From contig BMAT01001897.1 in assembly GCA_019649035.1 (NCBI GenBank), forward strand, positions 305,877 to 334,109: a DNA stretch of 28,233 nucleotides. Reading direction: 5' to 3'. Shown in pieces: positions 19,059 through 28,088 of this stretch. The notes under the pieces were generated by a model. That model was not told where the DNA came from. It did no database searches and worked only from the letters and a program-made list of their open reading frames with translations. Position 1 is the first letter of the stretch. Each line of letters opens with the position of its first letter. The translations under genes and the position numbers were made by a program. The DNA comes from Elysia marginata (Eukaryota > Mollusca > Gastropoda > Plakobranchidae).

Positions 19059-19200
19059 AAGGTATAGAGAGAGGACAGAAATAGGCTTTAAGTGGAAACG
19101 CCCTTAATGTCTTCATTTAGTATGATCTGAAATTTCGAATTATAGATGCTTTGGCACCCACCACCTTGTCACATAGAGAAACATAGCTTATATCATGGCG
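19059..19200 (-). mobile_element. tRNA-derived SINE family E, copy 2
   Basis: It aligns with 7931-8079 in the same orientation. Both copies have AAGGTAT and AAGTGGAAA or TAGTGGAAA, then GTATGATC, TTATAGATGCTT, GGCACCCACC and TAGAGAAACATAGCTTA. It is more decayed than copy 1: the B-box region reads AAATTTCGAATT on the + strand. Its head end runs straight into a 54-bp tandem duplication. Confidence 0.7.
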
Positions 19201-19302
19201 AAGGTCCCTGCTCCTGTGTGAGTATTGCTTACTTAAACTGGAAGTTTCATGGCGAAGATCCGTGCTCCTGTGTGTGGCTTGCTGACTTAAATTGGAAGTT
19301 TC
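19195..19302. repeat. Tandem duplication, 2 x 54 bp
   Basis: Unit 1 is 19195-19248 and unit 2 is 19249-19302. Both begin ATGGCGAAG and share TGCTCCTGTGTG, TTGCT, ACTTAAA and TGGAAGTTTC. The unit is 18 codons, so the + frame 19146-19391 reads HGEGPCSCV...LNWKF and then HGEDPCSCV...LNWKF. Mismatches are about 9 of 54 by eye. Whether this is coding is doubtful, since the frame starts in a SINE. Confidence 0.85.
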
Positions 19303-20011
19303 TCTACATGATTTTCTTCACCCCTCATTCACCCATTAGTGCAAACAAACACCCCTTCACTTTGGATGCTTTCTATATATTAGTCGTTTAACCCTGTTTC
19401 TCATCTGTAGTAGTAATATTTTCACCCCGTGCAAATTGTTCCCGACTTGAGTCACTTTGAACACAACAGTAGCTGAATAAGATTTAAGAGAATTTTGTTT
19501 AAAAAATATTTAATGTCCTGAATTAGGCACTGGAAAATAATGTATAATATATATACATATATATGCATATTTTCTTTCCCGTCCAGATATAATAAGTTTT
19601 CCTTTCTCCAAAGTGCATCCAGTTTTCTTGAAAAGCCTGCTGTCCCAAAAGGAACACAAATCTTAAACAACATAACCAAATAGAGTGTGAAAGACCTCTG
19701 GCTTTAACCTGTGGTCTTCGTTTAGTTCCAGGTCCATTCCAAGTTCATTCCGATAATTGGTTTTCAGCAGATGACATAAAATTTGGACGTGAAAGCGAGT
19801 CCCCTCAGCGAGTGGATGGCGACACATCATTACATGTTACTTAGGACAGTTTTGCTTCAAATGCTCCAAGAACCTGCAAGAGGTGCCAAAGGGTGATCGA
19901 GTGAATGGTTGAACTTGGTCCGAAGATCTTTACCCGAAAAGGCTCGAAATAATGACCACTCCAACTGAAGCAGAGCGTTTTAATGTAGTGCTTACTCCAT
20001 TAATGCTTTAA
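19303..20011. other. Unique stretch, no gene seen
   Basis: An AT-dinucleotide patch (ATATATATACATATATATGC) lies at about 19545-19567. No exon or RNA is recognised. Confidence 0.5.
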
Positions 20012-20262
20012 GCGATTTACATGAGCGGTCAATATCAACCAAATTACCTTCTGAACTCACAGGAGAGCAGCAGTTAAAGCGCATTACTCTAGAATATAGA
20101 GACAGGCTCTTTCACTGTCTATAGCCGAGTACTCATTAAAGGCCTGAGTGGGGCTAAGAAAAGTGTTAAATAACCTTTCTCAAGGACTAAACGTCGACAT
20201 GAAGAACCTGGGGCTCTCGATTCGAAAGCCACAGTGACTAGACCAAGACGCCTCACACATAT
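20012..20262 (-). mobile_element. tRNA-derived SINE family D, copy 2
   Basis: In + strand words, ATCAACCAAATTACCTTCTG, AGCAGCAGTTAAAGCGC, TTTCACTGTCTA, GAGTACTCATTAAAGGCCTG and CTTTCTCAAGGA match copy 1 at 9895 in order. The tRNA-like head (minus strand, GGCGTCTTGGTCTAGTCACT) keeps an A-box-like word. The B box is degraded to CCAGGTTCTTCA. Confidence 0.8.
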
Positions 20263-20955
20263 ATAGTTTATCTATTCATCTATATTCTTAAATCCAATGT
20301 AACACAAAAGGTGTAAATTTTAGAGTTTATTAATATTTCCAAGAAATCATAAGCTTCTGAGGCCATCAGGTTTTTTTTCTTCCTTGTGTCTCTGTGCGAT
20401 AGACAATTTGATCAAAAGATAAACGCTTTGAAAATTTGATGGTTAAATTGACGAGAAGCCGAAGTGGGATTTTCTATAAAAAATCCTATAAATGATACTT
20501 TGGTGGCGTGCAGGGAGAGGGAAGGAGAGGTGTTGGGGTAGGGGTGGTGTTGAATAGATTAAAGAGTTTGATTTTAAATACTATTGTAACTTCGGTTTTT
20601 GACAAAATAGGCAACGATTTCGTGTTTTGTTTCATGCGGTCTTGTATTACTCCAACTGCAACGATTTACAGGTATACGACACTAAGATCACAAAGCAGAA
20701 ACCTCGTTTGCCCTCCACCTTTTTATACTCACTCGTCACCCGTCGAGGGGCTGTTCCATGAACTTCAAAAAAAATCTTTAAGAGTAGTTCCCTTTGGGCT
20801 ATCATGGTGAGTCTTACTTTTTTAGGGCTTAGATTTAGAACTAGTCTAGAGTTATTGAATTAACTACTTCGGCCACAGAAGAGTTTGCTGGTAAGCCCAC
20901 CTTTTGAATTTTACACATAAGAGAGGTTAGTCCTAAACAATACCGTTCGATAGTT
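20263..20955. other. Unique stretch, one unassigned 100-codon frame
   Basis: The + frame at 20508-20810 (100 codons) has no recognisable domain. Its start lies in a GGGAGAGGGAAGGAGAGG purine run. TAGTT at 20951-20955 is the proposed left target duplication of the next element. Confidence 0.45.
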
Positions 20956-21424
20956 GCTCTTCCAATGGGTGGCGGGAATGAAAACTCCAATAGACTTCTG
21001 TAGGTGACGTCACGTCTCCCTAGATATAGTTTCGCTCAAATCAAAAAGGAGAAGTAAGTATTTGGCATGTTAATTTATCAATAACGATTGAAAAAGAAAG
21101 CTTTGTCTAAAGATCTATAGGGTTCTATAAATTTAAAGATGTCAACAGCGAGTCGTAGTATGACAGGCTCTCATCACACCGAGCGGCAGAGGCCAAGAAA
21201 TCCAACAGTACTGCCAGTCTGCTTCATTTAATGCTTTCTGAACCTTCCATTCTTCGTCTTGTTTGAATCTTTGATGGGGTATCAAGCATCGTGATGGGCT
21301 CAAGGCTTTAAAAAATAACCCAGTTAATGACATCATGGGCGCTCTATAGTAATTATAGCTTCAGGGTCTAGAGAGGTTGCCTACAGAAGTCTATTGGAGT
21401 ATTCATTCCCGCTTGTGGAAGGCC
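20956..21424. mobile_element. 469-bp non-autonomous TIR element (MITE-like)
   Basis: The 33 bases at 20972-21004 (GCGGGAATGA...TTCTGTAGG) are an inverted match to 21380-21412 with one mismatch. Weaker pairing extends outward (GCTCTTCC against GGCCTTCC) and inward. TAGTT lies on both sides (20951-20955 and 21425-21429), a plausible 5-bp target duplication. The inner TIR edge carries a perfect CRE palindrome TGACGTCA (21005-21012). A 64-residue minus-strand frame inside (21142-21336) resembles no transposase I know. The superfamily is not assigned. Confidence 0.78.
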
Positions 21425-21644
21425 TAGTTATACATCGTAACGCAATCAAGGAAACATTGTTAGTAAATGTGCGCATACATGGTTACATACAGACATGATT
21501 TTATTGGTGCTGCAAACAGGTTAAATTATTTACGTCTAGTCGCTGATTAATAATCTTTCACTTTTCTAGAGGTAGGCCTATATTTTAAGTGCACTTTACC
21601 CAACAAGTCGCCTTCAATTACAAAAAAATATCTTGGAGTAACAG
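21425..21644. other. Unique spacer, no gene seen
   Basis: This is sequence between the TIR element and dispersed repeat F. Nothing is recognised. Confidence 0.5.
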
Positions 21645-21840
21645 TAACACAGTCAGAATGATTAGATGTTATGCGTTATTGGACCGTTCAGAAGGAGAAA
21701 GCCCATGAAGGAGATATTCCAAAATAGCCATCCAAAAATAGACACACTCATGGACTCACGGGGCCCGTAAGCCAATCTTCTACTTTAACACTCACGCTGC
21801 CGATAGGCGTTGTTACGTCATACGTTATCGTTGTCCATGC
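21645..21840 (+). repeat. Dispersed repeat family F, copy 2
   Basis: This is a partner of 5203-5365 in opposite orientation. Blocks GATGTTATGCG, GACCGTTCAGAAGGAGAAAG, AGCCAATC and ACGTCATACGTTATCG align in order, with an insertion of about 30 bp in this copy (near 21730-21765). The nature of the element is unknown: it has no TIR or tRNA-like head that I can defend. Confidence 0.7.
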
Positions 21841-21995
21841 TCAAGGTAATAGCGGACTATAGAATGTTGTTTCGAAGCAGGGTTTGGGAAGCAACGTCTT
21901 TAAGAGATCTCATCTGACAGACGAAGAGAGCAGATTTACTTTTTTCTTTTTAATTGTGTTGTGTAAAGACCATATTTTCTATGCTAGTGAATTTT
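21841..21995. other. Unique spacer
   Basis: No gene is seen between repeat F and SINE A5. Confidence 0.5.
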
Positions 21996-22298
21996 ATTTG
22001 TTTGTTTGATTTATTTTTAACATCCCAGTCAACTTCGAGGTTATATCAGAGACGGCGGTGGGGACAATTGAAAGCGTGATGCCACACTGTGATGTAAGGA
22101 GCGCTTGCGTACACCACACCCAGTCACATTATCCTGACACTGGGCTGACAAAATTTAACACTAAATCCATGATGCTAGACACTTGGCGGATCAGCTGCTA
22201 TTACCAATTTTAAAGTCCTTGATATGACTCGGCCGGGGATCGAACCAGGTACCTCCCGATCTCTGAGCGAGTGTCTTACCGCTTGGCCACAGTGCCGG
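21996..22298 (-). mobile_element. SINE family A, full-length copy (A5)
   Basis: On the minus strand this is CCGGCACTGTGGCCAAGCGG, the B box GGTTCGATCCC, body AGCAGCTGATCCGCCAAGTG, the 3' segment GACTGGGATGTTAAAAATAA and the tail TCAAACAAACAAA. At 303 bp it is about the same length as A2 and A3. I could not find a target-site duplication, so it is probably an older insertion. Confidence 0.92.
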
Positions 22299-22982
22299 TA
22301 TAACTGTTGACAGCCTTGAAAAAAAGCCCTACTATCCTAGAGGTTTCCCTCAATAAAATGCTTTGATGTCATCGTTTTTATAAAATTTAAAAACCTTGTG
22401 CACATAATGAAACATACATTTATCGCATTTTTATACGCTTAATACAATGCATATCGTTTGAAAGAGGTTATTGGTGCACCTTTTGTTTTCTAACTAATTG
22501 CGTAAGTGGATTTGAATTGTAAACTAAAAAATTCATAGCAAAAAAAGTAAGGTAATTTCATAACAAGGCAACTATTTATTATAACATATCGTCACGGCGC
22601 TGTCACTATTGCAAAACACAATAAACGCAATTTAGACGCATCATCGTCCATTCCATCTTGTGACCCAAGCCAATTTTGGCCAACCTTATTTTTTTTATAA
22701 ATAATGACCTCTAATTTTCGCCGTGCACAAACGCGTACATTTGTATTTCGGCAATTACTTAACTTTAAAACTATACCTGAAGATCGAATGTTATTCTACA
22801 TGTATATTGATGAATTTGCCTCTGGCCTAATAAAACTATTGAAATGAATTGAACTTATATTTAACTTTTTTCTTATTCGCCCCTTCCCCCCCTAAAAAAA
22901 AAAAAACACCCAAGAACAACAAACAACGAGTTAGGCATTGTTAGTAACACACTTAAAGATAATATATTGCATATCTCATCTT
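22299..22982. other. Unique AT-rich stretch, no gene seen
   Basis: A C8 run followed by A12 lies at about 22886-22906. Nothing else is recognised. Confidence 0.5.
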
Positions 22983-23052
22983 ATGCAGATTATGATGATT
23001 TGAACACATAGAACACATATAAAGATATGCAGATTATTATGGTTTGAATACA
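22983..23052. repeat. Partial tandem repeat, 44-bp period
   Basis: ATGCAGATTATGATGATTTG AACACA at 22983 recurs as ATGCAGATTATTATGGTTTG AATACA at 23027. There are about 1.6 units. It is AT-rich and non-coding. Confidence 0.75.
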
Positions 23053-23565
23053 ATTTCATCCTGATACTACTCGTAAGTTCTATCGCACAAACATTAAAGG
23101 CTACAATAAACAGCACATTTTAGGTCCTACGGAAATTCGATGCACTCACCGGTGGGAAAGTTTGGTACTAATATCTTAAAAAAAAATTATTATATATGAT
23201 GAGAAATAGTTTGGGATAAAAATTGTCAAATTATCTCGTTTATGTTTTTTTTTACTTTTAAAATAGTAGTTTAGCATTATGAAAGACATTACTTAAGATA
23301 GAATAAAACTCTAATTGTAAAGTCGTATCGTGTAAAACTTGCATTGGTGTGGTTTTTGTCTAAAATATAAAATGATAAAACTTTTGCTCTTCTAAGTCCA
23401 TCTATGTATTTAAACAAGTTCTAAATATGTATTTCTATAAAGTAAGCTATTTAAAAAAATTACTTCAAGGTCTGCCGATGAAAGTTGCAATATTAATGCA
23501 ATGATAAGACAATTTCCAGAGGTCCATTTTTCAGGCCACCTGGAAACCCAGAAGAAAACAAACAC
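23053..23565. other. Unique AT-rich stretch, no gene seen
   Basis: Nothing is recognised. Confidence 0.5.
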
Positions 23566-23612
23566 AACAACAACAACAACAGCAGCAGCAGCAGCAGCAA
23601 CAACAACAACAT
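23566..23612. repeat. Compound (AAC)n-(AGC)n-(AAC)n microsatellite
   Basis: AACAACAACAACAAC is followed by AGCAGCAGCAGCAGCAGC and then AACAACAACAAC. The symmetry suggests the AGC block arose by a point change amplified inside an AAC array. Confidence 0.92.
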
Positions 23613-23785
23613 AAGAACTCGACTATGTGTAAAATTGAGTCATTACCTTGACTTGAAATTACATGCAAGCAAACTTGATCTTGAAATAAAGTCCTCGTGC
23701 ACACATGCTAGACATCTAAGCACGAGTGAGAAATTCAAGATAATTATGTATGGTTAATTAGTTTTCACACTTTCACAGAATATTT
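23613..23785. other. Unique spacer
   Basis: No feature is seen. Confidence 0.5.
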
Positions 23786-24030
23786 GTAGAGAGAGAGACA
23801 TACAGACAGACAAACAAATAGACAGGCAGGCAGGCAGGCCGACAAACACAGAGACAGACAGACAGATAGAAAAAAGACTGTCTGACAGATAAACACAGAC
23901 ATGTATGTAGATAAAAACAGACACAGGAAAAGACACCAAGACAGATAAAGACAGAAGGACAGACAGAAAACGACTGTCAGAAAGGTAGGCCGAAAGACAT
24001 GCTCGCAGAGTAAGACAGACAGGCGAATAC
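23786..24030. repeat. Degenerate (GACA)n tract
   Basis: ACAGACAGACAAA, GGCAGGCAGGCAGGC and AGACAGACAGACAG steps run for about 240 bp with much interruption. The minus-strand 92-codon frame is a Ser/Leu/Cys/Val-rich translation of it. Confidence 0.85.
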
Positions 24031-24328
24031 AAAAAGACTAACAGTTATAACATGAGGTAGGAAACAAAGAGGAAAGAAGAAAAAAGGAAAGATGGAGGGA
24101 GACAAAGAGGTACATATTAAAATTATAGAGAAAGATGTACAGGAATAGCATGATAGTTTATCAGTTACAACTAGATTTTTTTAAAGTCCAACCTCTTCTT
24201 TTTGTCTGAAAAAGCTTGTATGCTGGACAAGGTAATGTGATAATAATGAGCATCAAAATTATAGTCGTCAAAAGAATAAGATTCCGTCATGAATTCTTGG
24301 CTCTATGGTTTTCAGGATGAGTGTTCTT
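24031..24328. other. Spacer, purine-rich at left
   Basis: AGGAAAGAAGAAAAAAGGAA lies near 24069. No gene is seen. Confidence 0.5.
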
Positions 24329-24390
<62 letters not shown>

Positions 24391-24410
24391 GAACAACAAC
24401 AACAACAACC
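24329..24410. repeat. (AAC)n microsatellite, about 27 units
   Basis: This is AAC repeated over 82 bp with a single GAAC interruption at about 24391. Minus-strand frames give poly-Val or poly-Leu, which are artefacts. Confidence 0.96.
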
Positions 24411-24443
24411 GGCGCACTAGAACATCCGCGGAAGAAGACGGTT

Positions 24444-24616
24444 GGTAGATAGATAGATAGATAGATTGATAGAAAGATAGATAGATAGACATAGATAGAT
24501 AGATTGATAGATAGATATAGATAGATAGATTGATAGATAAATAGATATAGATAGATAGATAAATTGATAGATTTAGAGATAGATAGATAGATAGAAAGAT
24601 AGATATAGATAGATAC
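24444..24616. repeat. (GATA)n microsatellite, about 170 bp
   Basis: GATAGATA runs with periodic GATT, GAAA and GATATA interruptions form a loose higher-order pattern (AGATAGATTGATAGATAGAT recurs). The minus-strand frame reads Ile-Tyr-Leu-Ser repeats and is not a protein. Confidence 0.95.
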
Positions 24617-24713
24617 GTTATAGCCTAGCCACGACGCTGCCTTTGTGAGTAGTCGCCTTCTGTTGGGACGGCGTTTCATCCGGTGTGTTTGTCTGCCTGC
24701 CTGCCTGACTATT

Positions 24714-24715
<2 letters not shown>
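24617..24715. other. Short unique spacer
   Basis: This is non-repetitive apart from CTGCCTGCCTGCCTG near 24692-24707. Confidence 0.6.

Positions 24716-24757
<42 letters not shown>
24716..24757. repeat. (TC)n microsatellite
   Basis: This is pure CT dinucleotide over about 40 bp. It lies in inverted sense to the (GA)n arrays 400 and 750 bp downstream. Confidence 0.95.
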
Positions 24758-24760
<3 letters not shown>

Positions 24761-25004
24761 ACAAATAAGACTAAGTTATTATGTATGGAAGCTCCTTATA
24801 CAAGTCGAGCACTGTATTTCACATCATAAAAACTAGAATCTAGAGATAGCTAGACTTGCCCGCAGCGTGTGCCCCGGTAGGAGGCGTACGAAACACGGTG
24901 TAGCAAGTAAAATATGCTATTAAATATACAATACTAGATAACAGCCACGTTTTATTAAAAACGTTGAGAACTTTATTTTTAAGTCCCCAGGTAGTTTTGA
25001 ACGT
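24758..25004. other. Unique spacer, no gene seen
   Basis: No exon or RNA is recognised. Confidence 0.5.
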
Positions 25005-25107
25005 AGATAGATAGATAATTAGATAGATCGATAAATAAATAGATAAGAGAGATGAATCGAAAGGGAGTGAGAAAGCTAGAGAGCGATAGCAAAAACGGCA
25101 GAAAGAG

Positions 25108-25192
<85 letters not shown>
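25005..25192. repeat. (GATA)n passing into (GAAA)n and (GA)n
   Basis: GATAGATAGATAATTAGATA lies at about 25005-25048, AAAGAAAGAAAGAAAGAAAG at about 25109-25128, and pure GA from about 25129 to 25182. Frames on both strands are repeat translations (Arg-Glu on +, Leu-Ser on -). Confidence 0.93.
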
Positions 25193-25193
<1 letters not shown>

Positions 25194-25244
25194 CAGACTT
25201 TTCTCATACACATGGAGAGTGTTCAAGCCTCGATCTTATGGGCT

Positions 25245-25366
25245 CTATGAGCTTTGCATGGGCCCCCTGAAAACTGTTATCAACCAACATACCTTCTGAA
25301 CTCACAACTTAACTTACTGAGGAGCAACAGTTCAAAAAATACATCGCCCTAGCATACTGTCAAAAA
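25245..25366 (-). mobile_element. SINE family D, body fragment (copy 3)
   Basis: In + strand words, GCATGGGC, TATCAACCAACATACCTTCT, GAACTCACAACTTAACTTAC and GAGGAGCAACAGTT match the 3' body of the copies at 9895 and 20012. The rest of the body and the tRNA-like head are missing. The break falls beside a (GA)n array at 25383. It is a 5'-truncated insertion or was cut by array growth. Confidence 0.65.
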
Positions 25367-25382
25367 TGTAAAGAAAAAAGAT

Positions 25383-25471
25383 GGATGCCAAGAGAAAGAG
25401 AGAGGGATGGGGAGGAGGGATGGGGGGGAGAGAGAGATAGATGGATAGATAGAGAGAGAGACAGAGAGAGA

Positions 25472-25525
<54 letters not shown>
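25383..25525. repeat. (GA)n microsatellite with GGGA/GATA interruptions
   Basis: This is a purine-only + strand over about 140 bp. The frames over it (25360-25629 minus, 25385-25570 plus) are repeat translations. Confidence 0.94.
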
Positions 25526-26725
25526 TTAACTGAACGGGGAAAAATAAAGAAAAATGGAGGAGGCAGATAAAAACCGTACTGAGAATCTTTTAGAAGAAAT
25601 AAACAGCACATTGCGAAGACGACAGACACAAACCAAAAACACTCGTGCTGGAGTCTTCAGCGCTCCTTGGCCATTATTTGCTTCTTGTATCAATTAGAGG
25701 CAGAGGGAGGGCTCTGTTAACACAGAATCTGTGTGCATCAGCGATCCGAATCCAGACCTGTATCTTGTCTTCTAACAGCGTGTAAATCCCGGCCGGTGAA
25801 TCTGGGTCGGTATGACCTGACACTGTAGTGAGTTACGCTCGGTGTATATTGAAATAGAGTGTGCTTGCTGCCTTATGAGAAAAATAAAGATGATTTCTTG
25901 TCAGGATGAATGTACAGCAGAAACGTTCGTTTTTGCCAGAGCTAGTTCAATTTTATTTATTGAAAAGAAAAATAATAGTTTTTTTTAAATTTTCCTGTAC
26001 TCATTTATTGTACTTGCCTTGTTAGTTAGTTTTCCGTTTGTTTTGTTTTGTTTTCGTGTAGTAATTTGATAAGCAGGGTTAATATGCTTCGAAACCAGAC
26101 GGAATGAGTCGGAATTCGTAATATTTTTGTGTTGGAACAAATCTATTCAAAGATCTATTTTGTTCTTCTTTGTCTTTACATTCTAAATTAACCAAAGTTT
26201 TTTAATCATTTTTCTTCAAATTATTGATCTTTTTAAGTTAAAAAAAAACCGGCAACACTTTTAAAGGTAAAAATTATTGAGACATCCGACTCATTCTCAC
26301 AAGCTGCGAGACATATTTTTTTATAGAGTATAACAATTAAGATGCCAATTGGAACCCATTTCCTTTATTTAAATCACCCAGTTTTGTAGGGAATTTTTAA
26401 AGAATGAAAATTGCTAGAGTTCCAAGTTATTATTTTAAAGGGCTGTGGCCTACGGTACGTTTTTTTGCACTAAAATTTACTTTCACCAAAATAAAAGTGG
26501 TCAGGGCAACAAATCAGACGCAGTTCGCTTAGAGTAGTTTTGAGTTGCAGCCATTTGAATAAATATATTTTTATGTACAGGGATAACGTGTTTGAAGAGC
26601 TAAGAAAACCATGCACTTTGGTTGAAAAATAGAAGTTACTTTTTTCATTCAATTAAAAGAAGACGTTGCAATAATTAATTACTTCTTGTTTGAAGACGAT
26701 GTGTGTCCCAAAGTGGTGAAGTGGA
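25526..26725. other. Unique stretch of about 1.2 kb, no gene seen
   Basis: Moderate-GC sequence at 25640-25860 (with CCCGGCCGGTGAATCTGGG) gives way to AT-rich DNA. No exon, RNA or repeat family is recognised. Confidence 0.5.
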
Positions 26726-27262
26726 GCTTATGTCAAAATTTGGACATTTGGAGTTATTAATATTATTAGAAAGCTTCATTTATGTACTTAAATGAGAAAC
26801 AAAATCTTTGCCTTAACTTTACTAGAACCTGAGATATTTGATTTAAAAGCCGGAGAGGCAGATATATCTTATAGTAGTATGTTATTCTAGCAGCCATTTC
26901 TTGGTTTTGACCCAGTTTGACATAAGCCTGATTTTACCATGTCGCGTCAAATACATATGTTGAATCGCATTTAAATTACAACATGTTTTGTTGATGATCT
27001 AAGTTGGAGATAAAGGAAAATATTAATTTTCGTTTTAAGGGCTGTAACTCTAAATGTGTATCGGTGACATGTAGATGAGTTTCCAGCTCTTTACACTTTT
27101 GTTTCATAGCGAACTTGTATTTGTTGGCTTTGAAACGAAATATGTTAGGTTATAAGTAAGCTGGATCTGCAATTTTTTCCCAACCTCTTGAAGGGTATGA
27201 AATATCCTACAATAGCATAGAACTGGCAGTAACCCAATATGTCAAAATTTCGACATGCGCCT
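26726..27262. mobile_element. Candidate inverted-repeat element with internal duplication
   Basis: The left end GCTTATGTCAAAATTTGGAC...TTTGG (from 26727) is an inverted match to the right end GCGCATGTCGAAATTTTGAC...TATTGG read from 27260. Both contain a near-palindrome TGTCNAAATTTNGACA. Inside, about 26846-26940 repeats directly as about 27187-27272: ATATCTTATAGTAGTATG...CTAGCAG against ATATCCTACAATAGCATAG...CTGGCAG, then TTTGACATAAGCC against TTTCGACATGCGCC. No clear target-site duplication or open frame was found. It may instead be several members of an old dispersed repeat. Confidence 0.5.
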
Positions 27263-27329
27263 TATTTTCCTAGGCCGTCTCACATTTATTCAGCGCAGAA
27301 ACTGACATACAATTCTATGATAGACCAAA

Positions 27330-27470
27330 CGTGTCTCTGTCTATCTGTCGGTGTCTCTCTGTCTGTCTGTCTCTGACTCTCTGTCTGTCTCTGCCTGTCT
27401 CTGTCTGTCTCTGTCTCTGACTGTCTGTCTGTCTGTATGTCTGTCTGTCTGTCTCTCTCTCTATCTCTCT
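27330..27470. repeat. (TCTG)n microsatellite
   Basis: CTGTCTGTCTGTCTCT steps run for about 140 bp, the reverse complement in kind of the GACA tract at 23.8 kb. The + frame is Leu-Ser-Val-Cys repeat translation. Confidence 0.93.
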
Positions 27471-28088
27471 ATTTTGACTTCAAAATGCAATTTTCTTACA
27501 AATGGAAATCAAGACACATCTACAAACATGCAGAATCTGATTCTAAGTTAGCTTGAAATAAATTTATTAACTTTATAAACAAGAAAGCCGGATATGTATA
27601 TACCGTAGACTAACTATGCGGCAGATACACAAGTCCCAAAGGATAACGTCACAAAACTCATGCTGTACCCAGCCCTTGCTAGTGACTCAAATGCATCGCA
27701 CTTATTTCAACAGCCATATTGTTTGGTCTGGCCGCCCAGATTGTATTAATTTGATCATGTTGCTCTGCATGAATTAAAGTTGAATGTATAAGTATTACGC
27801 GTGGTGCGAGCGTAAACGACACAATTCCAAAACAAACTTAATACTGCAACTTGACTAGTTTTAGCCAAATAAGGTTTGTTGAATCTAATTAAGAAAAGAA
27901 TAAAAATAATCGCGAATTGATTTTTGAATTGAACTCTTTCAATAAAACTGCCACACTGAAGAAGAGAAAGCTGAGTTGGTATCCAAGTCATTAATTTTGA
28001 GACGAGGGATTGGAATACCAAGGAATCTTGTCCAAGAGACGGTGCGTGAAAGTTACTGCTTTATGGGAAAGTAAGTGAGGTAGGTAGA
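27471..28088. other. Unique stretch, no gene seen
   Basis: At about 27684-27730 there is a weak match to the duplication at 18.6 kb. An 88-residue minus-strand frame (27755-28021) has no recognised family. Confidence 0.5.

Noticed and set aside
21142-21336. 64-residue minus-strand frame within the 469-bp TIR element as a transposase remnant
   Set aside because: It is short, has no DDE/D-type or DNA-binding motif, and the element is the size of a typical non-coding MITE.
24444-24616. GATA array as a CRISPR array or regulated GATA-factor platform
   Set aside because: It is a simple tetranucleotide microsatellite without spacers. A regulatory role cannot be inferred from the repeat alone.
24287-24679. 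130-residue Ile-Tyr-Leu-Ser / poly-Val minus-strand frame
   Set aside because: It is a translation of adjacent GATA and AAC microsatellites.
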